DNA from: SG8-40 sp963792855
Lineage (GTDB): Bacteria > Pseudomonadota > Gammaproteobacteria > Burkholderiales > Eutrophovitaceae
Direction of reading: 5' to 3'
Length of the DNA: 64,000 bases
Assembly (NCBI GenBank): GCA_963792855.1
Contig: CAWBXZ010000005.1
Coordinates: forward strand, 434,001-498,000
This document shows positions 1 to 8,367 of the stretch, one piece after another; the stretch's first letter is position 1; the number at the start of each line of letters is the position of its first letter. The notes beneath the pieces are model-generated. The model did not search any database and was not told the origin of the DNA. It worked only from the letters and a program-made list of their open reading frames with translations. The position numbers and the translations under genes were made by a program.

Positions 1-1278
1 GGGCACGACATACGGTCCTTCCGGGATGACCGCGATGCTGGTGTCGCCGTCTTGCGCCTTTCCGGCTTCAACGCAGCGCCGCACCGTATCAGCCAGCGAA
101 TCGGCCACGCTGACGCCGGTCTTGCGTTTGTCGGCATCCGACAGGCCGGTGGTATAAAGATGAACCGAGCCGGCGCGCATCGGCTTTAGCTGCATCTGGG
201 TCTGCCATTCGTCGATGTCGGCGAAATCCTTGGCACTGATATCCGCGAAAAAACCGTCGATCCCCTTTTCAATAAGGCGCTGCTGCGCATCCGCATATTC
301 GCTGGAGCCAATCCCTTCGGTGCATTCCGAGGCAATGATCAGGTTGCCGCCCGGCTCGAGAATGTCGGTTGGAACAACCATTCCCTTTACCGTTTGATAG
401 TAGGTCTGGTCGAGCGGATAACCGGCTGCACTGGTTAATACCGTTTTGAAGCGACGCGCGACAGGCACCACCGTGTATCGTTCGGCGAAACGCACGGCTT
501 CGAGATGGCTGTTGATGACTTCCCCGAAATTGACAAACGACAGCCGCCGGTGTTCGTCGAGTACCGTATTGACTGCCAGAACGTCGCCGAGCATACGCAC
601 GATCTCGAGCTGTTCTTCGTGCAATGGATTACCATCGAGCACGCAGCTGTCCGCTTTCGGGTGGGACATAAAGCGTGCATTGTGGAAAGTGGTGATGGTG
701 TCCTTGTGCGCAATTCCCGGCGCAATGACCTTGCGTCCGCCGGAGTAGCCTGCCATGAAATGCGGCTCGACCAGCCCCGTGACGATCTTGATCTCGGCAT
801 CGACAAAACGGCGGTCGAGCTTGACCCGGGTGCCTTTCGACGTTGTCCCGAGGTCGACATGGTCGGCATCATTACGGGCGAAGTGATTCTCGACGCGAAA
901 ATTGTCCAATACCCATCGGTCACCGATCAGCTCGGCCAGTTCCTCGCCCTCGTTCGGCCGGTGCAGGCCGGTCGCGATCAGGATGCAGATCGACTCTTTT
1001 GCTATGCCTGCCGCCACAAGCTGGCGAAGGATGGGGGGTAACAGTACAGCGTTGGGAACGGGGCGCGTGATGTCGCACACGAGTATGCAGGCACTGGACT
1101 TGCCGCGCGCCTGCTCGAGCAAGGTGCGGCATTTCACCGGTTCCGACAAGGCCTGTTCAACGGCCCGGGCGGTATCGGATTGGACCGGCATTTCAGGTTT
1201 GCGGATGACCGAGACATCCCAGCTGTCATCAAGCTCGACGGACAGCAGCCCCTTGCCGTAGTTTAGTTCGACGCGCAT
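1..1278 (-). CDS. larA: LarA-type nickel-pincer racemase (3' end at window edge)
   Basis: This is a LarA-family (DUF2088) enzyme. The family uses a nickel-pincer nucleotide cofactor to racemize or epimerize alpha-hydroxy acids such as lactate. The start is the ATG at 1278-1276 (MRVELNYGKG). About 426 residues are visible and the end, VIPEGPYVVP, matches the usual family C terminus, so only the last codons and the stop lie outside. The active-site set is present: the DITRP motif near residue 69, His106 in GLHRP, His173 in PHFMAGYSGGRK, Lys183 and His199. These correspond to His108, His174, Lys184 and His200 of the Lactobacillus enzyme. The cofactor genes larB, larC and larE are not in the window. 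LarA homologues differ in substrate, so lactate itself is uncertain. Confidence 0.88.
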   Translation of the reverse strand, partial: MRVELNYGKGLLSVELDDSWDVSVIRKPEMPVQSDTARAVEQALSEPVKCRTLLEQARGKSSACILVCDITRPVPNAVLLPPILRQLVAAGIAKESICILIATGLHRPNEGEELAELIGDRWVLDNFRVENHFARNDADHVDLGTTSKGTRVKLDRRFVDAEIKIVTGLVEPHFMAGYSGGRKVIAPGIAHKDTITTFHNARFMSHPKADSCVLDGNPLHEEQLEIVRMLGDVLAVNTVLDEHRRLSFVNFGEVINSHLEAVRFAERYTVVPVARRFKTVLTSAAGYPLDQTYYQTVKGMVVPTDILEPGGNLIIASECTEGIGSSEYADAQQRLIEKGIDGFFADISAKDFADIDEWQTQMQLKPMRAGSVHLYTTGLSDADKRKTGVSVADSLADTVRRCVEAGKAQDGDTSIAVIPEGPYVVP

Positions 1279-1361
1279 ATCGATAATGTCTTATTCGAAA
1301 CAGCAATATAGCATCACGCGTCGTTTACCGCAGAGGCCGGTTCTCCGACGCTCGGGCATAT

Positions 1362-1757
1362 TCAGGGCGACAATACCTGCACCACCCAGCGGGCAAATAC
1401 CGCGATGGCAGCGGTGTTCAGAACGAGGGCTGCCGCCGCCGGAACCGCAAGAAGCAGGCGCTGTCTTCCGCGTGTGCGGCCGAAGGCATGCCAGGCGACC
1501 ATGGCCGCGCCGAGGGCAATGGCGGGCAGCAGCAGTGCGATCGGAAGCACAACAAGGTTTTTAAAGGCCGTGCCGGGATCGGAGCCGGGTTTGCCGATGC
1601 TCGATGTCACAAGAAAAGCCGCGATGCCAAGAAACATCGATGCGGCAATGCCGAAAGCCGGGCGGCGCAACCACCAGCGGGGCCGTTCCGGGGCTTCATC
1701 TTCCGGATTCGCCATGCTCGCTATTTCATCGGAATTGACCCTGGGATCGGCCGACAC
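1362..1757 (-). CDS. Small membrane protein of unknown function
   Basis: The gene encodes 131 residues that I do not recognise as a named family. A polar, acidic N terminus of about 30 residues is followed by three hydrophobic stretches: roughly residues 33-52 (FGIAASMFLGIAAFLV), 66-90 (LVVLPIALLLPAIALGAAMVAW) and 101-125. They are separated by short Arg-rich loops, so an inner-membrane protein with three helices is likely. A second in-frame Met (MANPEDE) could be the true start, giving about 116 residues. It lies 83 bp upstream of larA in the same direction, so the two may be cotranscribed. It is divergent from the enolase-superfamily gene at 1958. Confidence 0.6.
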   Translation of the reverse strand: MSADPRVNSDEIASMANPEDEAPERPRWWLRRPAFGIAASMFLGIAAFLVTSSIGKPGSDPGTAFKNLVVLPIALLLPAIALGAAMVAWHAFGRTRGRQRLLLAVPAAAALVLNTAAIAVFARWVVQVLSP

Positions 1758-1957
1758 CTAAACTACCTCCGGGATGATCGAATGAAAGCGCGGGAGTACC
1801 CGCTTGCCAATCTGGAGCGGGAGGACTTCCCGGGCGTATCTGTTTCGGGAGCGGATGTGAGCAGACGGTTTACAGGAGCATTGCGGCCGGCGTCAACCGC
1901 CAGTTGCTTCCACGGTGCAGACGCGTTATCGATTTCAAGTGAAAGGGATATCAGCCG

Positions 1958-3124
1958 ATGAGTAACATCGACCGTGTCGAAGTGCACGAATTCACATTTC
2001 CGCTGGTTGATCTGGGTTGGGATGCCGGAGGCTTCAACATTGTCTACCAGCCCGGCAATTCGCTTGTGCTCTCCAAGTACGCCGTGGTCATTCGTACCAA
2101 AGACGGCGGGCGGGGTGAATACGTGGCGCTGTGGGGCGGCACACCGATGGCCCTGGGACAGACCCTGGCCCTGGCGCCGCAGCTTCTTGGTCGCGACGCA
2201 CATCAGCGCGAGAAGATTTACGACGATTTCAAACGGGCCCATCGTCAGTACGACCACATGGGCTTCGGTTGCATCGACATTGCGTTGTGGGACTGGGCGG
2301 GAAAGCACTTCAATGCGCCGGTGTCGCGCCTGCTTGGCGGTTATCGCACTCGGTTGCCGGCGTACGCGTCCACTTATCACGGCGACCGCAACGGCGGTCT
2401 GTCATCGCCGCAAGCGTACGTCGATTTTGCCGACCGGTGTTATCAATTGGGGTATCGCGCATTCAAGGTGCACGGCTGGGGTGACGGCAACGTGTCCGAA
2501 GAAGTGGCGACAGTTCTTTCCCTCGGCAAGGCCTTTGGTGGCCGGATGAGTCTGATGCTCGACCCGGCCTGCGAGCTTCGCACCTTCGCCGACGCGCTTG
2601 CCGTTGGGCGCGCCTGTGACGAGGCCGGATTCTTCTGGTACGAAGACCCATTCCGTGACGCTGGCTGGTCGCAGTTTGCGCACCGCAAGCTGCGCCAGTT
2701 CATCAAGACCCCCTTGTTGCAGACCGAACATGTGCGAGGCGTTGAACCGAAAGCCGATTTTATCGTTGGCGAGGCAACGGACTTTGTTCGTGCCGATCCC
2801 GAATACGACCTGGGCATTACCGGAACGATGAAAATTGCTCACCTGGCGGAAAGTTTCGGACTGGACGTGGAAATACACGCATCGGGTCCGGCGCATCGGC
2901 ACTGCATGGCGGCAATACGCAACACCAATTTCTATGAGGTCGCGCTGGTTGGCCCCCGTTGCAAGAACGCGATGCCGCCTGTGTATTCATGCGGATACGC
3001 CGATGAGGTGGAGAGCGTAGACGCCGACGGTTGCTTCGCGGTGCCGGATGCGCCGGGGCTGGGTGTGACTTATGACTGGGGGTATATCAATCGCAACTGC
3101 ACCAAAGTGCATGTGTTCGAGTGA
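1958..3124 (+). CDS. Enolase-superfamily (mandelate racemase/muconate lactonizing type) enzyme
   Basis: The 388-residue protein has the MR/MLE fold: an N-terminal capping domain (about 1-135) and a C-terminal barrel. Catalytic positions can be read directly. K170 and H172 sit in a K-x-H motif at the end of strand 2. The metal ligands are Asp202 (MLDPAC), Glu229 (WYEDPF) and Glu257 (QTEH), and the strand-7 base is His307 (EIHASG). Family members abstract a proton alpha to a carboxylate and act as acid-sugar dehydratases, racemases or cycloisomerases. The K-x-H motif with a distal His fits an acid-sugar dehydratase better than a cycloisomerase, but that is inference. An AAAGGGA sequence precedes the ATG. 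The alkaline phosphatase gene follows after 11 bp, suggesting cotranscription. Confidence 0.85.
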   Translation: MSNIDRVEVHEFTFPLVDLGWDAGGFNIVYQPGNSLVLSKYAVVIRTKDGGRGEYVALWGGTPMALGQTLALAPQLLGRDAHQREKIYDDFKRAHRQYDHMGFGCIDIALWDWAGKHFNAPVSRLLGGYRTRLPAYASTYHGDRNGGLSSPQAYVDFADRCYQLGYRAFKVHGWGDGNVSEEVATVLSLGKAFGGRMSLMLDPACELRTFADALAVGRACDEAGFFWYEDPFRDAGWSQFAHRKLRQFIKTPLLQTEHVRGVEPKADFIVGEATDFVRADPEYDLGITGTMKIAHLAESFGLDVEIHASGPAHRHCMAAIRNTNFYEVALVGPRCKNAMPPVYSCGYADEVESVDADGCFAVPDAPGLGVTYDWGYINRNCTKVHVFE

Positions 3125-3135
3125 ACGCCTGACCG

Positions 3136-4755
3136 ATGCGACTTTCTGTTCACACAATATATATGTCCCAATTGCGTGTGTGGTTACGGCGTTTCGGAAT
3201 TGCAGGGGCCGGCAAAGCGATTGGCCCGGCACGGTTCGCCAGCCTTGTGATTGCCGCTTTACTCTGTGCTTTCCCGTTGCCGGGCCAGTCTCGCGATTGG
3301 TCTGCTGACGCTCGGGCGGCGCTGGAATCGGCGAAGCGTCTTCAACCCATCGACGCTCGTGCGCGCAATGTCATCCTGTTCGTCGGAGACGGGATGGGTG
3401 TGGCCACTGTCACCGCGGCGCGTATTCTTGATGGCCAATCAAGAGGTGAGCCTGGAGAGGAGAACTTCCTTGCCTTTGAGCGGCTGCCCTATCTGGCACT
3501 GTCGAAGACCTATAGCGCCAATCAGCAAACGCCGGACTCGGCGCCGACCATGAACGCCATGATGACCGGAGTGAAGACCAATGACGGCATATTCGGTTTT
3601 GGTGAAGCGGTAAGGCGCAAGGAAACGCGATGGGAAGACATTCAGGCGCATCGATTGGTGACCTTGCTCGAACTCGCCGAAGATCGCGGTTTATCCACCG
3701 GTGTTGTCACTACCGCACGGTTGACGCATGCCACGCCCGGCGCCTGCTATGCGCATACGCCCGAACGTGAATGGGAGTCCGATGCCGACCTGCCGTTCGG
3801 TACCGATGTGCCTGATATTGCGCGCCAGTTGCTCGAGTTTTCATATGGCGACGGTCTCGAGGTGGCGATGGGTGGGGGGCGGCGGGCCTTCCTGCCGGAG
3901 TCGGTGACAGATGGTGAGGGCAAGCAAGGCAGGCGCAAGGACCGGCGCGATCTGACGCGTGAGTGGCTACAGCAATACACGAATGCAGCGTATGTCTGGA
4001 ATAGCGCGCAATTTCAGCAAATTGATCCTGCAACTACGGATCACTTGCTGGGATTGTTCGAATCTTCCGACATGGAATACGAGGCCGATCGCGGAAACGA
4101 TCGCGCGGGAGAACCATCGTTGACGGAAATGACAGAAAAAGCGATTCGAATCCTTTCGAAAAACCCCAAGGGTTATTTTCTGCACGTCGAGGCCGGCCGC
4201 ATCGATCACGGGCATCATGCAGGCAATGCCTATCGCGCGCTCACCGACACGGTCGAGTTATCGAATGCTGTGCGAAAGGCGATGGAGATGGTCGACCTTG
4301 AGGAGACGCTGATTATCGTAACGGCGGATCACAGTCATGTCTTCACCATGGCCGGCTACCCGAAACGGGGCAATCCGATACTCGGCAAGGTGGTCGAGCC
4401 GGGTGAGACCGAGCCGGCACTGGCGAAAGACGACAAGCCGTACACAACGCTGTCTTACGCCAACGGCCGGGGGTTTCATATGCTGGAGCGCGGTGGTGAT
4501 ACCAGTTACCGTGAGCCGATCAATGCAGGGCGCGCGGACCTGGCCGATATCGATACCACCGACGAGGGATTTCACCAGGAAGCGCTGGTGCCCTTGCAAA
4601 TGGAATCGCACGGTGGTGAAGACGTTGCGATTTATGCAGGTGGTCCGATGGCCCACCTGTTCCATGGGGTACAGGAACAACACTACATATTCCATGTCAT
4701 GGCCGAGGCACTTGGCTTCAATGCCAATCAGCCGCCGGATGTTGTCCGGCGATAG
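3136..4755 (+). CDS. Secreted alkaline phosphatase (PhoA family)
   Basis: This is a 539-residue alkaline phosphatase that hydrolyses phosphate monoesters, probably in the periplasm. A basic N terminus and a hydrophobic stretch near residues 35-52 (FASLVIAALLCAFPLPG) look like a signal peptide. The family motifs are present in order: VILFVGDGMG (metal Asp), PDSAPT with nucleophile Ser135, EAGRIDHGHH, TADHSHVF, and ESHGGEDV near the C terminus with a metal-binding His. The usual Thr before the DSA motif is Pro here. The start is uncertain: ATG 3136 and ATG 3163 are both in frame and neither has a clear ribosome-binding site. No Pho box was recognised upstream. Confidence 0.88.
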   Translation: MRLSVHTIYMSQLRVWLRRFGIAGAGKAIGPARFASLVIAALLCAFPLPGQSRDWSADARAALESAKRLQPIDARARNVILFVGDGMGVATVTAARILDGQSRGEPGEENFLAFERLPYLALSKTYSANQQTPDSAPTMNAMMTGVKTNDGIFGFGEAVRRKETRWEDIQAHRLVTLLELAEDRGLSTGVVTTARLTHATPGACYAHTPEREWESDADLPFGTDVPDIARQLLEFSYGDGLEVAMGGGRRAFLPESVTDGEGKQGRRKDRRDLTREWLQQYTNAAYVWNSAQFQQIDPATTDHLLGLFESSDMEYEADRGNDRAGEPSLTEMTEKAIRILSKNPKGYFLHVEAGRIDHGHHAGNAYRALTDTVELSNAVRKAMEMVDLEETLIIVTADHSHVFTMAGYPKRGNPILGKVVEPGETEPALAKDDKPYTTLSYANGRGFHMLERGGDTSYREPINAGRADLADIDTTDEGFHQEALVPLQMESHGGEDVAIYAGGPMAHLFHGVQEQHYIFHVMAEALGFNANQPPDVVRR

Positions 4756-4833
4756 CAGTGTGTTCTGGAACGGCGTGTGCAGTTCGCGCCGGGTGATCTC
4801 GTCTTATGGCTGAAAATGCATGCGGGGTGCGCA

Positions 4834-5301
4834 ATGTCTTTGATCGATGAACGGTTGAAAGAACTTGGAATTGCCTTGCCGGCTGCGAAGAAGCCGGCGT
4901 TCGAGTATGTGGCGGTCGCGCCGCATGATGGCATTGCCTATGTCAGCGGCCAGTTGCCATGGCTGGATGCGGAGCACGTCATTGAGGGCAAAGTCGGTGA
5001 CAGTTGTAGCCTGGAAACAGCACAGGAAGCGGCTCGTCTTTGCACGGTGTACGCACTGTCTGCGCTCAAGGAGCAACTCGGTAATCTCGATGCCGTCGAA
5101 CGCGTGCTCAAGGTCACCGGATTCGTCGCATCAGCGCCGGGCTTCAACGCGCAACCCAAAGTCATCGACGCCGCTTCAAAGCTGCTCGGAGAAATATTCG
5201 GAGATAAAGGCCGTCACGCGCGCAGCGCAGTCGGTGTCGCCGAATTGCCGCGCGGCGCCGCGGTTGAAATCGAGTTTATCGTCGCGTTTCGGCACCACTG
5301 A
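4834..5301 (+). CDS. RidA/YjgF/UK114-family protein
   Basis: The 155-residue protein belongs to the RidA family of small trimeric enamine/imine deaminases, which clear reactive intermediates made by PLP enzymes. I chose ATG 4834 (MSLIDERLKELG), which matches the family N terminus; the frame stays open upstream but the extra residues look non-coding. Visible signatures include YVSGQLPW and the C-terminal GVAELPRGAAVEIEFI, with the preceding Arg (HARSAVG) at the position of the carboxylate-binding arginine. The length is longer than classical RidA (about 128) and resembles the YjgF-like subgroup of about 150 residues. It ends 10 bp from the end of the convergent enolase-superfamily gene. Confidence 0.85.
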   Translation: MSLIDERLKELGIALPAAKKPAFEYVAVAPHDGIAYVSGQLPWLDAEHVIEGKVGDSCSLETAQEAARLCTVYALSALKEQLGNLDAVERVLKVTGFVASAPGFNAQPKVIDAASKLLGEIFGDKGRHARSAVGVAELPRGAAVEIEFIVAFRHH

Positions 5302-5311
5302 CCTGATTGGG

Positions 5312-6448
5312 TCAGCCGACCCGGTAGCGGCCGATAATTTCGGGGTCCGGATCGCATCCAAGGCCCGGGCCCTGGGGCACTCTCAGCTTGCCGTTCACGG
5401 GAACGACCTGCTCACCGTACAAACGCGCCTCGGTGTCAAAGAAACGCCACTCGACCAGCGGGTCGGATGACAGGGCGGCGCAGGCCTGGATAGCGGTTAG
5501 CAGGCCCGGTCCTTCGTAGAAACTGTGCGGCACGACACGCACTCCGAATTCGTGTGCAAGCGCAAACACATCGCACAGTCCGCTGACACCGCCCGATTTC
5601 GCCGGGCTTGGCTGCACGACGTCGAGCGCGCCGGCTTCCAGCAAATGGTGAAACTGCTGCAATGTCGCCGCGTTCTCGCCAGCCGCGACGGGTATGCCGC
5701 CACGTTCGCGGATGATGGCCAGTGAAGCGTGATCTTCTGGTGGCCACACGGGTTCCTCGAGCCAGGCGAGGTTGTATGGCCGCAACTGCTCGGCCATGTC
5801 GAGCGCTTCGTCCAGCGTCCACGGGCAATTGACGTCGAGCATGATGGCCACGTCGGGCCCCGCCGCCTGTCTTGCCGCCGCGACGGCTGGCACAGTGATT
5901 TCGTGAAGCTTGATGCTCCTGAAACCGAGTGCGCAGGCGCGCGCGACATTTGCCGCGACCTGAGCCGGCTCGCTGTAGCGGACCAGGCTGGCATAGGTAT
6001 CGACCTGTTCGGGCCGGTTCTTGCCAATTGACCGGTTTGAACCAATTAGCCGGTTTGAACCAATTAGCTGGTGCAGCGGCTGATCCTTGGCTTTCCCCGC
6101 AATGTCCCACAGGGCGATGTCGATGCCCGACAGTGCGTACGTTACCGGTCCGCCGCGGCCGAAAATATGGAATTTGCGCTGCAAGTCCAGCATCAGCGAT
6201 GCGATGTCGTTTGCATCGGCACCGATGCAAACCGGCGCGAGCAGTTCGTTGATAACCACCTTGGTCGCGGGGATCACGTTGTAGCCGAAGGCTTCTCCCC
6301 AGCCGGTGATGCCGGTATCGGTCGATACCTTGACCAGCAACGCGTCGGCGGTCAGCCATTCCTTGCCGCCCCACGCGCTGGTTTGGGAAGCGCTCCCGGC
6401 CGTGTAGGGGATACGTACTTCAATGGCTTCGATTGCGGCAATTTTCAT
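5312..6448 (-). CDS. Second enolase-superfamily (MR/MLE) enzyme with an inserted tandem repeat
   Basis: I chose the ATG at 6448-6446 (MKIAAIEAIEVRIPY), giving 378 residues; a longer open frame upstream has an atypical Arg/Ala-rich sequence. The barrel carries K180-x-H182 (IKLHE), Asp205 (MLDVNCPW), Glu231 (WLEEPVW), Glu258 (AGENA) and His308 (VVPHSF), the expected catalytic and metal-binding set. It is not a close copy of the enzyme at 1958, so the two probably act on different acids. Residues 128-145 hold a hexapeptide repeat (LIGSNR, LIGSNR, SIGKNR) in the loop before the barrel, where relatives have only a few residues. The substrate is unknown; acid-sugar dehydratase is the most likely class. 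Confidence 0.85.
   Translation of the reverse strand: MKIAAIEAIEVRIPYTAGSASQTSAWGGKEWLTADALLVKVSTDTGITGWGEAFGYNVIPATKVVINELLAPVCIGADANDIASLMLDLQRKFHIFGRGGPVTYALSGIDIALWDIAGKAKDQPLHQLIGSNRLIGSNRSIGKNRPEQVDTYASLVRYSEPAQVAANVARACALGFRSIKLHEITVPAVAAARQAAGPDVAIMLDVNCPWTLDEALDMAEQLRPYNLAWLEEPVWPPEDHASLAIIRERGGIPVAAGENAATLQQFHHLLEAGALDVVQPSPAKSGGVSGLCDVFALAHEFGVRVVPHSFYEGPGLLTAIQACAALSSDPLVEWRFFDTEARLYGEQVVPVNGKLRVPQGPGLGCDPDPEIIGRYRVG
6014..6067. repeat. Three 18-bp tandem units inside the enolase-superfamily gene
   Basis: Three consecutive 18-bp units occur at 6014-6031, 6032-6049 and 6050-6067. The last two are identical (CCGGTTTGAACCAATTAG on the plus strand) and the first is diverged (CCGGTTCTTGCCAATTGA). 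The period is a multiple of three, so the reading frame of the minus-strand gene is kept and the repeat is translated as a hexapeptide. Confidence 0.9.
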
Positions 6449-6824
6449 GGGGCGTTCCTCGGTTTGACTTCCGGCGGGTTGGGTTGACTCCGTTCTGACT
6501 GCATTATTCCCCATCCGCGATGCCGCGGCTCTGAAGCCACGGCGTGCCAGCCGGCGCGCCGGCCGGTGCAGGCGGTTCGCGCCTGTTTCTGCGATCCGAT
6601 ACACTCCGGTGCTGCTTTCGGGATGTCCGGCTTGGGAACACGCGGCACGTGCATGATAGCGCCGAAGCGCTGATACCCTCGATGCCGCTGACGCGAGACC
6701 CGTTTACCGGCTTGCATACACGCGAGAAGCGGTTCGTGTCGTCATGGGCCGAGTCCGTGGCTCGAACACAGGGGACTGCGGGGCACGCCCGGGGAGTGAT
6801 TTTCAAGGGAAAACGGGGAGAGTG
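6449..6824. other. Divergent intergenic region between enolase-superfamily gene and tas
   Basis: These 376 bp separate two divergent genes and should contain both promoters. I see no convincing -35/-10 pair, no operator-like palindrome and no small gene. Short open frames here lack coding character. A GGGGAGAG sequence just before 6825 is a plausible ribosome-binding site for the reductase gene. Confidence 0.4.
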
Positions 6825-7865
6825 ATGAAGTACAACTTGCTTGGCAACGGCGGGCTCAGGGTTTCCGAAATCTGTCTTGGGACGATGACGTTTGGTGAAC
6901 AAAACACCGAGCAGGAGGCGCATCAGCAGCTCGACTACGCATTTTCCCGGGGCGTGAATTTCATCGACGCAGCCGAGATGTACCCGGTGCCTCCTCGAGC
7001 CGAGACACAGGGACGAACCGAAAGCTATGTCGGCACCTGGCTCAGGAAGCAGGCACGCGACAAAGTCGTTGTTGCGACCAAGATCACAGCACCCGGCCGG
7101 GGCTTTGCCTGGGTGCGCGGCGGTCCCAGGGCGATTGACCGGGAAAGCGTGGAGGCAGCGTTGAACGGCAGCCTGCTGCGTTTGCAGACCGATTACGTTG
7201 ATCTTTACCAGATTCACTGGCCCGACAGGTACTTGCCCAATTTTGGCCAGGCTTTCTACGATCCGGAAAGCGAGCGGCCGACGGTTTCGATCGAGGAGCA
7301 GCTCGAGGCAATGGACGCGGTCGTGAAAGCGGGAAAAGTCCGCTACATCGGCCTGAGTAATGAGAGTCCCTGGGGCGTGATGGAGTTCGTGCGTATCGCG
7401 CGCGAGAGGGGCCTGCCGATGGCTGCGTCCATCCAGAACGCCTATAACCTGCTCAATCGCGGCTACGAACCTGGCCTGTCCGAAGTCACCCGGCGGGAGG
7501 GTATCCCGCTTATTCCCTATAGTCCGCTCGGGTTTGGCCATCTGACAGGCAAATATCTGGAAGGCGCCAGGCCGGAAGGGGCCCGGCTGACCCTGTTCCC
7601 GCCGTTTGGCCAGCGCTACGACAAACCGAACGTGGCATCGGCAGCAGCGGCCTACGCGGAACTGGCCCGGCGCAACGGATTGACCCCGGCCGCCATGGCG
7701 CTGGCTTTTGTGCGGAGCCGCTGGTTTGTCGCCAGCACGATTATCGGCGCCACGACCCTGGAGCAGCTAAGGGAAAACATCGATGTGGTTGATCTCGAGC
7801 TTGCCGGACCGGTTATGGACGAAATCGACGGCATCCACCAGCGCTTTCCCAACCCCGCGCTGTAG
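6825..7865 (+). CDS. tas: Tas-like aldo/keto reductase
   Basis: The 346-residue protein is an NADPH-dependent aldo/keto reductase closely resembling E. coli Tas, which relieves tyrosine starvation in some mutants but whose physiological substrate is unclear. The barrel motifs are visible: LGTMTFGEQN near the N terminus, FIDAAEMYPVPPR with the catalytic Asp and Tyr, VVVATKI with the catalytic Lys, and LYQIHWPDR with the His. IGATTLEQL near the C terminus is the usual cofactor-binding segment. ATG 6825 (MKYNLLGNGGLRVSE) aligns with the family N terminus; an upstream in-frame extension was rejected. It is the last gene before the tRNA-tuf operon. Confidence 0.9.
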   Translation: MKYNLLGNGGLRVSEICLGTMTFGEQNTEQEAHQQLDYAFSRGVNFIDAAEMYPVPPRAETQGRTESYVGTWLRKQARDKVVVATKITAPGRGFAWVRGGPRAIDRESVEAALNGSLLRLQTDYVDLYQIHWPDRYLPNFGQAFYDPESERPTVSIEEQLEAMDAVVKAGKVRYIGLSNESPWGVMEFVRIARERGLPMAASIQNAYNLLNRGYEPGLSEVTRREGIPLIPYSPLGFGHLTGKYLEGARPEGARLTLFPPFGQRYDKPNVASAAAAYAELARRNGLTPAAMALAFVRSRWFVASTIIGATTLEQLRENIDVVDLELAGPVMDEIDGIHQRFPNPAL

Positions 7866-7869
7866 ATTG

Positions 7870-7892
7870 CGGCCCGGTTCGGATCCGGGCCG
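7870..7892 (+). terminator. Hairpin after tas, possible weak terminator
   Basis: An 8-bp perfect stem (CGGCCCGG at 7870-7877, CCGGGCCG at 7885-7892) with a 7-base loop begins 5 bp after the tas stop codon. No T-run follows, so it is not a classic intrinsic terminator; it may stabilise the mRNA end or need Rho. Confidence 0.45.
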
Positions 7893-7912
7893 TCGATAAC
7901 ACACGCAAGCGT

Positions 7913-7941
7913 TTGACACAGTGCAGTTAATTATCCATAAT
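7913..7941 (+). promoter_or_regulatory. Sigma-70-type promoter of the tRNA-tufA operon
   Basis: A perfect -35 box TTGACA (7913-7918) is followed by a 17-bp spacer and a -10 box CATAAT (7936-7941). Transcription would start about 7948, just before tRNA-Tyr at 7956. Spacing and position make this the best promoter candidate in the window. Confidence 0.85.
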
Positions 7942-7955
7942 CCGCGCCTTCGTTC

Positions 7956-8042
<87 letters not shown>

Positions 8043-8149
8043 CAAATCAGATAGTTAAGGTTTCGGGGGCGATTGGGTTTCGATGGGCTTTGCGGGCGGC
8101 CTCGGCGCGTCGAATGATTTGGGTCAAGGGAAAGCCCGGATTTCTCTAG

Positions 8150-8223
8150 GCGGGTGTAGCTCAATGGTAGAGCAGAAGCCTTCCAAGCTTACGACGAGGG
8201 TTCGATTCCCTTCACCCGCTCCA
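8150..8223 (+). tRNA. tRNA-Gly (TCC)
   Basis: The 74-nt gene has acceptor stem GCGGGTG/CACCCGC, anticodon TCC in CTTCCAAG, a standard T loop TTCGATT and an encoded CCA. It lies 109 bp after tRNA-Tyr; that spacer shows no gene. Confidence 0.95.
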
Positions 8224-8247
8224 GGTTTCGCGTTCAATACTGACGCC

Positions 8248-8322
<75 letters not shown>

Positions 8323-8367
8323 CACGATTTGTGAATCAGGCACTACAGGAAAATACAGAGGTAACAA

